64,000 bases of DNA from Xenoacremonium recifei (GCA_012184525.1 WOFQ01000015.1:186001-250000), one strand, 5' to 3'. Shown: positions 34,371 through 44,690, counted from the first letter of the stretch. Numbers and translations: made by a program. The notes: generated by a model not told the origin, from the sequence alone.

Positions 34371-34706
34371 TTAAGAGCAGTAAGTTTCGCAGGCCTCCTG
34401 TTCCCTGGTGCTGCACTGAGTTCGGCAGTCCATCACTTCAATTTCGTTATCGCCATCGCAAGTTGTAAGGCAGATAGTCTCGAAGTAGAACTCCACGCAG
34501 GTGTTGTAAGTTCCTCCAACGCAAGTGCTGTCGCGCTTTAGCTGCAGGGCGTCGACCTTGGGCTCTGCCACAGGTGTCGCAGTTCCGACTATGGAGAGGG
34601 CCAGAACGCCAACAAGAGAGGGCTGGCAACGATTCAGTCAACATCAAACAAACAGGAAAGCAAATTTTGGTGGTGAACCTACCATGAAAGTCTTGAGGGA
34701 GAGCAT
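34371..34706 (-). CDS. Small secreted cysteine-rich protein (effector-like)
   Basis: Two exons, complement(34371-34622, 34683-34706), give 91 aa. Exon 1 is only 24 nt; the 60-nt intron has donor GTAGGT, branch TTGACTGA and acceptor GCCAG. The first 20 or so residues form a signal peptide (MLSLKTFMPSLVGVLALS). A dibasic site (LKR) follows, typical of Kex2 processing. The mature part is about 50 residues with eight cysteines (STCVGG, NTCVEF, TICLTTC, MDCRTQC, EACETYC), enough for four disulfides. It has no match that I know. Small size, secretion and high Cys content make it an effector-like or antimicrobial-like candidate, but that is inference. Confidence 0.75.
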
Positions 34707-36270
34707 TTTGAACTCAAGGTTTTATGGGCTTGGTAATTTGAGTTGAGGAAGACAGAGAGAAAGAGATGAAGGATGTGATAGCAAAGAGACTGGAATTTGC
34801 GAGAGACTCCTGCTACTTATGCTTTCTACTATGCATCAGCGAGATCAGTCGGACCGTTTCTTTCAGCTCACGATCCATCAGCATTCGTCAAGCTCCAGTA
34901 AGAGTCTATGATCCTTGTTTGATGCGAAAGTACCGTATTGGGCCATCAGTCCAGAAAGGTTTACACTCACCAAGCCATATGCGTATGTCATTGATGCCGG
35001 AAAGCCGACGCGACATGAAGATCCGATGCTTGTCTTGGGGGCGCAGCCCTATTTCGAGGCCCATCTTACAATCTTGATGCTCCATTCAGAACTTTATCAT
35101 GCCGATCATACAATTGCCGGTCGGATTCCAATTGATGCGAGCCTAGGTTGCTCTGTGCGCAGTCCTTGAATAGACATAAATTTCTGGCCATATACTTTGG
35201 ATCGTCGCACGTTCCCATACTGCTACGTACCCTTAACCTCGAGACCAGAGCAAAGTGATCATCCCTGGGATCAACACTCTAGTCTGACGTAAGTAGACAT
35301 TACCTTCTTCCCCACAACCGACATGTTTCTATTCCCGGCGGCCGCTGTGTATCTTATCAGATCGATCAAGGTCATTAATCAGGACAAATAATGTGTCAAT
35401 CATTGGCGTAACAACGAAACAAGGACCCTAGAGGAAACCACAATATGGATCGTTGATATCTATAGTTTTGAGAATTATACGAGGGGGCAAAAGCCTTCCA
35501 ATGCTCCATATTCTAATCTTAAGATAGTTTTATGCTTACGACTTGGTATAAAAGGTTTATTTGAAAACTTGAATACTTGTCGGAGTTGACTTGGAGGAAT
35601 GTCCATGGCCTACACAATCATTGGCAACGAAGCAGGCCTGGTATTGAAATTGAGATCAACATTCGGATAAAGCTATTCCCTAATGGTTGCAATACGCTTG
35701 AGGAGCAGTTTTTGCGTGTTCGTGATTGTCTCCCGCGAAATCCTACCATCTTCTCAGGCAATGAATGTCGTAACTGTGGAATATAATTGATAAAGCCTTT
35801 ATGAAGTTCGATCATGTAATCACCAGGAAAACTTTACGTAGTTGAATGGTTGACTTATTTTATAGCCACTCCTTAGCTTCACTCGAGTTGACTTCCGTTC
35901 TGAATCGTCATAATCAGTGTCTTAGTAACCAGCTACACCTTGCTAACCTATGAGAACGCTAAAATATCATTTCAAGTTGTGCACGTGTGAGAACCCCTCA
36001 TAGTCCGAACGAGGGAATGCGCTTGTGTCTTCAATTTATTTCGTCAAGGGAGATCAGCAAAACCGAGAGATTTCTCGGCATATGTTCTGCATTTTGGAAG
36101 TCCGATTGCGCCTTGGCGGTCGATGGAAATAGCCAGTAATAAAGCATACATGAGTTCAACCAATCTTTAACAACAACTTTACACACCCCACGTTACAACC
36201 GCGGGACAAGAACGTCTAGACCACTGCTGCGTGATCTTGACGGACTGCGCCATGCCTAATCCTAGGCCTC
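34707..36270. other. Gene-poor AT-rich interval before the NLR gene
   Basis: About 1.56 kb. At 34915-35169 (plus) an 84-codon frame has protein-like text (SPERFTLTKPYAYVIDAG, LGAQPYFEAHL) but no exon partner or family, so I leave it uncalled. The rest is AT-rich with no gene. Confidence 0.4.
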
Positions 36271-39200
36271 TTAGGCATGTTCCATGGCACCTCGATCGAG
36301 AAGGAGCTCTTTCACACCAGTGTGGCCGTTTCTCGAGGCCCACACCAACGATGTCTGACCCTCATCATACGAGGCCTCAATATTGGCGCCCCGATCAAGA
36401 AGAAGCTTTACGGTCTCGAGATGACCCCCCGCCGACGCGAGTATCAGCGCCGTAACGCCGAGCCCATTTGAAGCCTCGATGTCAGCGCCTCGATCGAGAA
36501 GAAGCCCTATAATATCATGGTAGCTATTATTAGAGGCGAATAATAGCGCCGTATCGCTGGCATTATTTGAAGCTTCGATATTGGCGCCTCGATCGAGAAG
36601 AAGCTTTACAGTCTCGAGATGACCCCCAACTGAGGCAAGAATCAGCGCCGTATCGCTAGCATTAGTTGAAGCTTCAATATTGGCGCCTCGATCGAGAAGA
36701 AGCTTTACAGTCTCGAGATGACCCCCAACTGAGGCAAGAATCAGCGCCGTATCGCTAGCATTAGTTGAAGCTTCAATATTGGCGCCTCGATCGAGAAGAA
36801 GCTTTACAGTCTCGAGATGACCCCCAACTGAGGCAAGAATCAGCGCCGTATTACTGAAATTATCTAAAGATTCAATATTAGCGCCTCGATCGAGAAGAAG
36901 CCCTATAATATCACAGTAGCCATTATCAGAGGCGTATAATAGCGCCGTACTGCTGACATTATTTGAAGCTTCAATATTAGCGCCCCGATCAAGAAGAAGC
37001 TCTATAATATTATAATGGCCTTTATATGAGGCCCATATCAGCGCCGTATTGCTGAAATTATCCGAAGCTTCAATATTGGCACCCTGGTTAAGGAGGACCT
37101 GCATGGCACTGTCAGAGCCAGAAATTGAAGCATGTATCAGAGGTGTACAGCCATTCTTGTCTGAAGCCTCAATATCTGCCCCTTGACTCAAAAGCAGTTT
37201 TAGAGCATATTGATTGCCAGTCCTGGCGGCTCTTGCCAGAGGGCTCAGGCTAGATAGACTTTTCTCGTATCGAGTCGTGTTTTGAGAAGCGCCTTTCTCG
37301 AGAAGAAGGACTTCGATGTCTTCATGACCGCAAAAGATTGCACAGGACAGAGGTGTCAATCCTTGAGCATCTCTCGCGTCAACATTTGCCCCACGCTTAA
37401 GTAAAAGCTTGACAATTCGTCTATGTCCATAGGCTGCCGCATACCACAGCGGTGTTTTGCCGTCCACATCTGTCTGATTAACAATGGTCGGATATGGTGA
37501 CCAGCGTCTCAAAATCACTTGGTGCTTTGGTATTTGACTGAGAAGTAATTTGACGACCACCGAGTGTCCCCTTTCACTGGCCCAAGAAAGAGCGCTTCGC
37601 CGCTTGTCTTTGCTTCTTGCATTAAGGCTTGCTTTCTCCCTTCCGAGCACAACTGAGACTAAATAGTCTAAACCGAAGTATGAAGTGACCATCAAGGACG
37701 TTTCGAGCTCCTTATGCAAACGTAATTTTCTCGGTTGTCCATTGTCACGAAATCTAAGCCACGACGTGCAGGTGTTGGTTTTTGCTTGGCACAGCCGCAA
37801 GGCCTCAAGTTCCGATTTGATATTCGAGGGCTCATGTGCTTTACGGTAATGGTCCGTCCAATTTTTGGCGGCATAATCTGTAAAGAAGAAGTGATCATCT
37901 CTAAGAGACCTCCTTTCTCCAGGAGAAATCTCAATGTTTGAAGAAGAAACACCATTGAAGTCATCGAGGAGCAGATAGCCAATACATATGCCGGCGAGTA
38001 AGCGGTGAGACTCCTCGAGGATGAATGAATTTTGCCATGCAGGGGCAATGGAACATATAGTAGATCGTGTAGAATGAGGGCTGAGTAAGAATTCCCTCGC
38101 CGTTTGATGAATCAGAAAGACTTGTGAATCCTGAACGGAAACGAAAAGCCCGCAGGCTTCCCGAATCGCAATCTGCAGACGATCCAGCATCGGAAGATCT
38201 CGTTGGAGGTCGCCTTCGGAGTTATGAAGCTCTCTTTTGAATGTCAACGCAGTGGCCATTTCTTTGAGATTGAGCGGTCGTTCTGCTGCAACTATAATGT
38301 TCAAAATCTTTCTGGCCATCGTGGGATCGGTGCTCTTGCGAAGGATCTTTTCGTATGCGTCTTCCACTGTGTGAGGCAAGTCGCGGATCTTGGCACGCAA
38401 CTCATCTTTCGGAAGGAAGACAACATCCCCCAGAACCTCGAAAACCAGATGGACCCAGAGGTATGTTCGGTTCTTGACAACGGATAGCTCATCCTGTAAG
38501 ATCTGCCTCTCTTCCATCGTAAATTGAGAGGCTTTGCATAATTCCTCCGTGCGCTGATGAATTGAAATAATGATTTCTTGCTCAATCTTGTCCATTTCTT
38601 CCTGGTTCTCTCCGCTAAGGTGGATAGTGGGCTGGATCTCTTTGAGAGTCTGAAAATATCGTTGAATCTGAAGGTATGGACGGCTGGTCACCAGAAACTT
38701 CAAATTCGGCACGTGCTCGGCTTGGCTATACGCCTTTGTCAGGGCTGTAGCGAGGGGTTTTATGTCCACACATTCGTCCAAGGCATCTAAAACACAGACA
38801 ATTTGGCCGTGTTCTTGGTGTTTCGCTGCCTCGGTGAAGATACTCCAGAGCTTGTCGAAGGATGCGAAGAGCTGGTTCCCTTCCACTCGGAAGTCATCGA
38901 GAAAATCGGGTAAGAGTAGCGCAGGCTTTTGGATAAAGAGCTGGTGCAAAATACAGCAAAGCGCTCCTTCTAGCGCCTTCTGGTCGTCGAAATCATCCTT
39001 GAAGAAGAAATAACACGTTGTTCTGGTATCGCTTGACGGGAGGATTTCGTCTATCAGGTATTTCGCCAGAACAGACTTGCCACAGCCCGGGTCTGCAGAG
39101 ACCCAAAGCAGTGCTGAGGCCTTTTCTTGCCACTCTTGGAAGAGACCATGGGCAGTGAACCACTCGCAAGTGCCTTCTGTTCGCATCGGGTTTCTGTTCT

Positions 39201-39360
39201 TGCGATCCTTGTATGGTGAGGTGTAAAGTCGCTGAAGAAACTCGCGGCGTGTCTTCTCGATCGTTTCGGAGTTGTCGGCATGGCTATGGACGGTTGAGTA
39301 ATTGTTGCCGACATGCACCCTCGCGTGACCATCGAGTTTCAGGTCTCTGGTCGAGTTCAT
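36271..39360 (-). CDS. NLR receptor: HRAM amyloid motif, NACHT, ankyrin repeats
   Basis: An uninterrupted 1029-aa frame starting at the ATG at 39360. Residues about 10-25 (DGHARVHVGNNYSTVH) match the HET-s-related amyloid motif (HRAM) found in NLRs that signal to HeLo proteins. A HET-E-like linker (FLQRLYTSPY, CEWFTAHGLFQEW) leads to a NACHT NTPase: Walker A SADPGCGKS at 88-96, Walker B IVCVLDALDEC at about 187-197, and TSRP as sensor. A helical region (LIHQTAREFLL) follows. From about residue 580 to the end there are a dozen or so ankyrin repeats, most with LLDRGANIEAS and ALILAS. Three consecutive repeats are nearly identical. It is divergent from a HET-s-like gene with the matching motif, so it is probably the receptor of that pair. 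Confidence 0.9.
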   Translation of the reverse strand: MNSTRDLKLDGHARVHVGNNYSTVHSHADNSETIEKTRREFLQRLYTSPYKDRKNRNPMRTEGTCEWFTAHGLFQEWQEKASALLWVSADPGCGKSVLAKYLIDEILPSSDTRTTCYFFFKDDFDDQKALEGALCCILHQLFIQKPALLLPDFLDDFRVEGNQLFASFDKLWSIFTEAAKHQEHGQIVCVLDALDECVDIKPLATALTKAYSQAEHVPNLKFLVTSRPYLQIQRYFQTLKEIQPTIHLSGENQEEMDKIEQEIIISIHQRTEELCKASQFTMEERQILQDELSVVKNRTYLWVHLVFEVLGDVVFLPKDELRAKIRDLPHTVEDAYEKILRKSTDPTMARKILNIIVAAERPLNLKEMATALTFKRELHNSEGDLQRDLPMLDRLQIAIREACGLFVSVQDSQVFLIHQTAREFLLSPHSTRSTICSIAPAWQNSFILEESHRLLAGICIGYLLLDDFNGVSSSNIEISPGERRSLRDDHFFFTDYAAKNWTDHYRKAHEPSNIKSELEALRLCQAKTNTCTSWLRFRDNGQPRKLRLHKELETSLMVTSYFGLDYLVSVVLGREKASLNARSKDKRRSALSWASERGHSVVVKLLLSQIPKHQVILRRWSPYPTIVNQTDVDGKTPLWYAAAYGHRRIVKLLLKRGANVDARDAQGLTPLSCAIFCGHEDIEVLLLEKGASQNTTRYEKSLSSLSPLARAARTGNQYALKLLLSQGADIEASDKNGCTPLIHASISGSDSAMQVLLNQGANIEASDNFSNTALIWASYKGHYNIIELLLDRGANIEASNNVSSTALLYASDNGYCDIIGLLLDRGANIESLDNFSNTALILASVGGHLETVKLLLDRGANIEASTNASDTALILASVGGHLETVKLLLDRGANIEASTNASDTALILASVGGHLETVKLLLDRGANIEASNNASDTALLFASNNSYHDIIGLLLDRGADIEASNGLGVTALILASAGGHLETVKLLLDRGANIEASYDEGQTSLVWASRNGHTGVKELLLDRGAMEHA
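36569..36865 (-). repeat. Three near-identical 99-bp ankyrin-coding repeats
   Basis: Units begin at 36569, 36668 and 36767, an exact 99-bp period equal to one 33-residue ankyrin repeat. The units differ by only a few bases; the third departs near its right end, after CAGCGCCGTA. Flanking ankyrin units are more diverged but still alike. The pattern indicates recent unequal exchange within the gene. Confidence 0.9.
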
Positions 39361-39678
39361 CGCTCGGTGTATCGTAGACGTGGCACCGGGCTCTCCTTTG
39401 GGAACCTATCGGGCCTGAAGACGTGGGGTTTTCTGATGGCTGGTCTGTTGTTTGGGGAGCGCTCAGCTGGTTGTATGCTGACGGTGTGTTGGGGCGCAGG
39501 GCTGCCTTCGCGTGGTCAGAAGATGAGCCTCAGCCGCATGAGCTGGAGGACCAATGAGATCTGTCCACTTGCCGCTCGCCCTACGTTTGCCAGAGCCGGT
39601 TATGTTTCCTGCAAATCCTCTCTATTGGCATCGTTGTCAGCTGTATTCACTTACCCGTATTGATTGATACTGCTGAGA
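39361..39678. promoter_or_regulatory. Shared 318-bp divergent promoter of the NLR and HET-s-like genes
   Basis: The two start codons face away from each other, 318 bp apart. Nothing coding is supported between them. Such close divergence would allow co-regulation of receptor and executor. I did not identify a specific operator. Confidence 0.6.
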
Positions 39679-40545
39679 ATGACAGAAATTTTCGGAACCG
39701 CTGCCAGCGGCTTAAGCGTGGCTGCTCTCTTTACGAACTGCGTGGACTGCTTTCAGTACGTCCAACTCGGTCGCCATTTTGGCCAGGACTTTGAGCGTTG
39801 CCGGCTGAAGATCGATATCGCTCAGGCACGACTGAGCCGCTGGGGCGAGGCGGTCGCCATTAACGACGATCCTCGATTCGCTACAGCGTCACCGGTCGAC
39901 GCAGAAACTCGACGGGTGCACTCGATCCTCGACGAGATCGGATTACTTTTCCAGTCGATCCGGAAAACCTCGAAACGGTACGAGCTCGACGCGACATCGG
40001 ACGATCTCGCAGTCTGGAACGAGAGCGACATGCAGTATGTTAGTCAACAATTGCATATACATCTTGGGACAGCGGTTCGTCAGCGGCAGAAGCAGACGAA
40101 CCTCGTGAAGAAGGCGGCCTGGGCGTTATACGATGCAAAGCATTTCGATAGACTGGTAGAACATGTTACAGGCTTTGTGGACGACCTGGAGAGGATATGG
40201 CCCGTCGAGTCGGCTCGTCGCCAGCTGGCCCGTGTTGAAATTGAGGAGGTCGAAGACGAGAGGGCCCTCGCAGCCATCCAAGACATCGCTACCGACGTGG
40301 ATAGCATCTTAGCCGAAGTAGCGGAACAAAAGGTCGAGAGAATTGCGGGAAGAAACTTCGCGGGCAAAATCGGCACTCAAGACGAAGCGCGAGTTCGGGT
40401 TGGCAATGAGTTTGCACAGCATTACTTCGGTCGCACGGGCGTGGCAGATCAGACAACCAACACCACCGATGCAGTAGATGCTCGTGGCAGATCGAGGGTG
40501 CACATCGGAACAATCTATGGCGGCCGCAGCATTTTCGATGACTAG
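39679..40545 (+). CDS. HET-s/HET-S-like HeLo-domain amyloid cell-death protein
   Basis: A single-exon 288-aa frame starting at the ATG at 39679; the size is almost the same as Podospora HET-s. Residues 1 to about 225 form a HeLo domain (NCVDCFQYVQLGRHFG, FERCRLKIDIAQARLSRWGE), whose N-terminal helix inserts in membranes in HET-S. The C-terminus holds two HRAM pseudo-repeats, R1 at about 235-252 (DEARVRVGNEFAQHYFG) and R2 at about 270-288 (GRSRVHIGTIYGGRSIFDD), separated by a Thr/Asn/Asp-rich loop; together they would form a beta-solenoid amyloid. Residue 33 is His. The asparagine of the R1 GN is replaced by Thr in R2. The neighbouring NLR carries a matching N-terminal motif, so this is the likely executor of a fungal NLR cell-death pair. 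Confidence 0.92.
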   Translation: MTEIFGTAASGLSVAALFTNCVDCFQYVQLGRHFGQDFERCRLKIDIAQARLSRWGEAVAINDDPRFATASPVDAETRRVHSILDEIGLLFQSIRKTSKRYELDATSDDLAVWNESDMQYVSQQLHIHLGTAVRQRQKQTNLVKKAAWALYDAKHFDRLVEHVTGFVDDLERIWPVESARRQLARVEIEEVEDERALAAIQDIATDVDSILAEVAEQKVERIAGRNFAGKIGTQDEARVRVGNEFAQHYFGRTGVADQTTNTTDAVDARGRSRVHIGTIYGGRSIFDD

Positions 40546-40837
40546 CTGGCTTCAAGTTAGACATTTCCTATACAGGAGACTAGATAGATGATTAAGGTAG
40601 CTTTGAGGTAGCTTTGTTGTGCCCTCACTGATATGAGAAGATCAACCTCTCGAGGCTCCGGCCGATGTTGTCCCACAAGACGTCCTCCGCTTCTCTCTCC
40701 ATGATATCTACGATACCGTTGACTTGCCCTCATCTTCAATTCGGAGCAACATAGATAATTGCATAGCTAAAAGAGACAATCACCTTGGTGAAAACGAGAT
40801 CAGAAATGTTTATATTTGTCCGTCTGATTCACTAGAC

Positions 40838-41973
40838 TCATGGAGCCGGAGTCTCTACAAAGTGATCCAGCACACCAGGAGGTGCTTTCAACCCTTCCAC
40901 TCCGCATTCATCAACCCATGACCATATCTCTCTTTCCTCCTCGCGCGTTAGTCTGACCTTGAAAGCGTCGAAGTTTTCTTCCAGATACCGAACATTCTTT
41001 GTGCCAGGAATAGGAAAGAAGTCATCTCCCTGTGCCATTACCCAGGCGATAGCTAGTTGGCCCGGTGTACAACCCTTTTGTGTGGCCATGTTTTTCAGCC
41101 TCTCAGCTAGGACAAGGTTCTTGGCAAAGTTCTTCTCATTGAATCGAGGAAGAAGTCGGCGTAGATCATTAATCTCGAAATCGCTAGTTGTTTTGATCTG
41201 CCCTGTTAGGATACCTCGCCCGAGAGGGGAGTATGCGACAACAGTAACACCTAACTCTCGGCAGGTATCTAGGAGATATGTCCCATCTTCGCTTTCGATA
41301 TCAGGTGTCCAAGGACTGTATTCCACTTGCATGGCGGTAACATGCTCCATAGGACAAGCGCGACGGAGTGTCCTGGATGAAGGGCACAGATCCCAATATG
41401 CTTGATCTTGCCTGCACTATTAAATGTTAATAAGAATAGGCTCAACTAAACAAGAACAAGGCCCATCAGGCTTACCGTTTTAGTTGAATGAGAGCTTCCA
41501 TGGTCTCCTCAATTGGGGTTTTACCATCGACACGGTGAATGTAGAATAAGTCAATTGAGCCCACGCCTAGACGGCTTAGACTCTTCTCACAGCAGGCCGT
41601 GCAATGTTTCGAGGAGCTGTCGATGCCGAATCCTGAAGCCTGGAACAAAAGCGCGAACTTGGTGGCAGGGAATATGCCTTGACGCCGTTCAGGATGTGCC
41701 TTGAACCATTTTCCAATGACATCCTGGCTGTCACCATGCATATCTGCTGTATCCCAGTCCCGACAGCCCAGCTCCCAGGCGCGATCGAACAATTTAAGAT
41801 GTTCTTCATCGGATCTTTCGGATTATTCTTATTTGAAGATTTGTATCTAAAGTTTCAAGGTCATCTTGCCCTGGCTTCCCGTAGGCAACGCTTATACCCA
41901 TCAGACCCAGCCCAGGGACCGAAACCCAGGGACCATATTTGCCCAGCTGGCAAGTTGGAATGCACTTATCCAT
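40838..41973 (-). pseudogene. Aldo-keto reductase with a frameshift
   Basis: Exons complement(41870-41973, 41476-41814, 40838-41416) encode an AKR of the fungal pyridoxal-reductase/AKR13-like type. Motifs are PGLGLMGIS, DWDTADMHG (with the active Asp; the family's Tyr appears replaced by Met-His), TKFAL, DLFYIHRVD, QVEYSPW, VAYSPLGRGILTG and PIPGTK. Intron 1 (41815-41869) has a GC donor (GCAAGA), a known minor class. In exon 3 the frame breaks near 41382-41384: a run of three C gives CALHPGHS, whereas one more C would give CAPSSRTLRRA joining the conserved downstream frame. The rest runs intact to a TGA at 40838. Either a young pseudogene or a sequencing error in a homopolymer. Confidence 0.75.
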
Positions 41974-42441
41974 TTTTCTAATGGGTGAACCTTGGATGAC
42001 TCTGTGATCAAGTGTAGAGCGTGTAGATGGCCTCTAATGTCTATGATTATTTAATATCTCGAATAAGTCCGCGTAAGGCCGGTAACTCCTGTAGATTGTG
42101 GGCTCAGTGATGTTTTTGAAACTGAGTGAAATAAGCCTGCCAACTTACCAGAGGAGATTCACTTTTTCAAAAGCGCGGCGGTCGCCCTATATCCACATCA
42201 ATATCTGCTATGCCAGAAGAGTCAAGCCAAGACGTTATCACAAACTCTTCCTGCATAAAGCTAGGGTCTAGGAGTAGGATCACCGATCCATCGCTGGCAG
42301 CAAATATTTTACGAAGACGAGGGAGATAATAAAAGGACGTCTTAATGGGCTCGGAGTTAGCACACACGCTATACGGGCAAGAAAGGGCTCTTGATAGTGT
42401 ACGCTCTATTACTAACCCTACTATCCATGCTTTGACTACTA
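41974..42441. other. Intergenic with an orphan minus-strand coding-like stretch
   Basis: On the minus strand at 42167-42367 a 66-codon frame has protein-like text (YYLPRLRKIFAASDGSVI, WLDSSGIADIDVDIG). It lies just past the stop of the neighbouring gene, but no donor/acceptor pair I tried keeps frame, so it may be a relic or a lost exon. Confidence 0.3.
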
Positions 42442-44431
42442 CTAGGTATTTTTATCATCAACCGCGGCAACAACTTTTGCATCATCAGAAATTGCAGCAC
42501 CATAAACAGTGTCGAAGCTGTACGAATAGGAGTCCGGACGTTCAACGCCCATATGTTCACCTACCCCCCAAATGGCTGTCATTAAGAGGAGGAACCCAAT
42601 GATATACGTGCTGATCGCCAGCCCACTCGAAACATCCCGCTTGAGCACGGCATAAACGACGCCACCTGTAGTGATGAACATAACAAAAATGATGATAACC
42701 TTGAGCAGAAACCTAAGACACGACGTTAGCATCGCTATTGTCGTCGAGGTTGTGATTTAATCAGACTAAAACAGGAGTGTGGTGGGTCGCTCGTACCAGT
42801 AGTTCAGCCTGTCAAATACGTAAACCCAAACAACACACTGGTTGTCTGGTGGCGCGGCGAAAACGAGCTTCTCCAGCTTTCTCATCCACCGTTTCTCTCC
42901 CTCGAGAGGGAAGTCGATGGTGTACTGGAAATGGTCGTAAGACCTATCGTCAATAGACTCCAATACCCAAGATTGAGCAGTGCAGATCCACTGAAGAGAT
43001 TTCGTTATTAAGACATTGAAATTGCAAACTCAACCGAGTACTTGTAGGTTCGGCTTACCTCCACTTCTTGAATATTATCAATTTCCTCAAACTACGGTTG
43101 TCATCACCATCAGCGGCATCCCGCCATTTCAAGGACTGCATGACACTTACCCTAACGAACTTGGCTAAAGCTAGCCTTCTCAGCGGAGGGAGCCATCGGC
43201 TGCTGGAAACTCGTTTTGAGTAGAAACTTTTCATACGGGCTATAAGCCAAGTATCCTCCATTACTGTGCGGTTGTGTTCTGCCGGGTATTCATATAAGCG
43301 ATTTGTTTGTATAGCCGTCCCTTGGCTGAGAAACATAAGCCCAACTCGAATATTTCGAAGGGATGGCGGTCTCGGCCGTCTAGCACCACCAAGACTGATC
43401 GGCCGGTCGTAGATATGGGTGTTTCGCTCAGCCCTGGGGCTCGGAACTCCATGCCCGTAATATCTGCCGGCTGGACTGGGGTAAACTGGCAACAAGCTTG
43501 CACGCTTCTGAACGTCCATGAGTCGCTTCATCCACGCGTATTGCCAGGCTCGGGTCTCTTCCCATCGGCGATGATGTACTTCGGACTCGCGTTGTAGAAA
43601 TCGGAGAAGCTTCTCACAACATTCCTCTTCGGGCTCTTCGCGGGATTTGCCTGCCTCTCGGCGGCGACTGGGTCCCGACTCATTGTTACCATGCTCATCT
43701 CCTGGTGGGTGAGTACTCTGAAACCGCTCATGCATCATCTCTGGTTCGTTTTGAGCTGCTCCAGCTGCTCTAAGACCGTCTCCACTGGCCAGCTCATCAT
43801 GCAACATCTGTCGAAGAAATTCTCTGTCCCACTGGGCTGCTGACTCCTGTATCCGCTCCTGTGCCTCGCTTATGATTTCATTGAGCAGCCTATCATGATC
43901 CCACATGCCTCGATCATTTCGAAAATAATCAGTGGTGACATCGTGACCCTCTGGAATACAACTTTTTCGAGGCTGTGGGCGTCCAGGTGTTATTACATTT
44001 GGAGCAATGTATCTGTGTCTTCCGCTGAAAGGACCTGGGATTCCTCTTCTTCGTCGTTCTCTTTCACGAGTATTGGCTATTTCAGGGCGGTAGTTTGGTG
44101 GTGTTTCTTCGTCTTTCACTCGTGTACGAAATCGCGAATCGCTCTCTTCGGCAATTTCTCCATAGTCCTTATGGATCCTCTCATGCTGGACATCATAAGA
44201 GTAATCACTGATGCTCTCTACCGTCGCCTGTCTGCGCTCATGATATTGGGGATGCGCTTGATGAAGTGGATGCGGTAAGTTACTGCGGTCTCTATCTCGA
44301 GAGGCCCTATTTTGAAAGGGCTGTTGATAATATGCCCTCTCATGCCTGTCGTCCTGACGGTAAATTGGAGAAGGGGAATTGCTCACTCTTGGCACCCTCG
44401 GCGATCTGTCCGCAAGATTTATGCGACTCAT
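42442..44431 (-). CDS. Arg-rich protein with two C-terminal membrane helices, unknown
   Basis: Four exons, complement(42442-42712, 42797-42990, 43059-43091, 43151-44431), encode 592 aa. Introns are 84, 68 and 59 nt with GTACGA, GTAAGC and GTAAGT donors; exon 2 is only 33 nt. The first 400 residues are rich in Arg, Pro, Ser and Gln and look disordered (RERERRRRGIPGPFSGRHR). A folded segment (YTIDFPLEGEKRWMRKLEKL, CVVWVYVFDRLNYW) follows, then two TM helices (FLLKVIIIFVMFITTGGVVY and ISTYIIGFLLLMTAIWG) and a short polar tail. The family is unknown to me. Its 5' coding part has degenerate copies upstream. It lies in a stretch with many decayed genes, so its expression should not be assumed. Confidence 0.68.
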
Positions 44432-44690
44432 TTGACGAATTTAATACAGTAACTTGTTGCGGTATCGATCTTAAAAGACTATGATTCGAAAAATTTGTTG
44501 ATTATATGAGGTTTTACTAATTTTATGCTGGTTACCCTCACGGTAAATTCGAGGAGAGCAATCGCTCACGCTGTTACCTATCTGGGCTTATGCTACGCGC
44601 GATGCACTTGAAGTTGATATTGTGAGTCTTTCGGTCTCGATCTCGAAAGGCAATATTTCGAAAAGTTTCTTAATTATATGAGGCTTTTTG
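44276..44690. repeat. Three degenerate copies of a 5' coding segment
   Basis: A segment within the first exon of the neighbouring gene (44276-44400, with CGGTCTCTATCTCGAGAGGC and GACGGTAAATTGGAGAAG) recurs in diverged form at about 44452-44580 (CACGGTAAATTCGAGGAGAG) and in part at about 44630-44690 (CGGTCTCGATCTCGAAAGGC). The spacing is about 180 bp. The upstream copies are not open, so they look like tandem-duplication relics. Confidence 0.65.

Noticed and set aside
34915..35169. An 84-codon plus-strand frame with protein-like text
   Set aside because: No upstream exon, no family and an AT-rich setting; it may be chance.
42167..42367. A 66-codon frame just downstream of the Arg-rich membrane protein
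   Set aside because: No donor/acceptor pair joins it in frame to the preceding gene, and it has no ATG at its 5' end.
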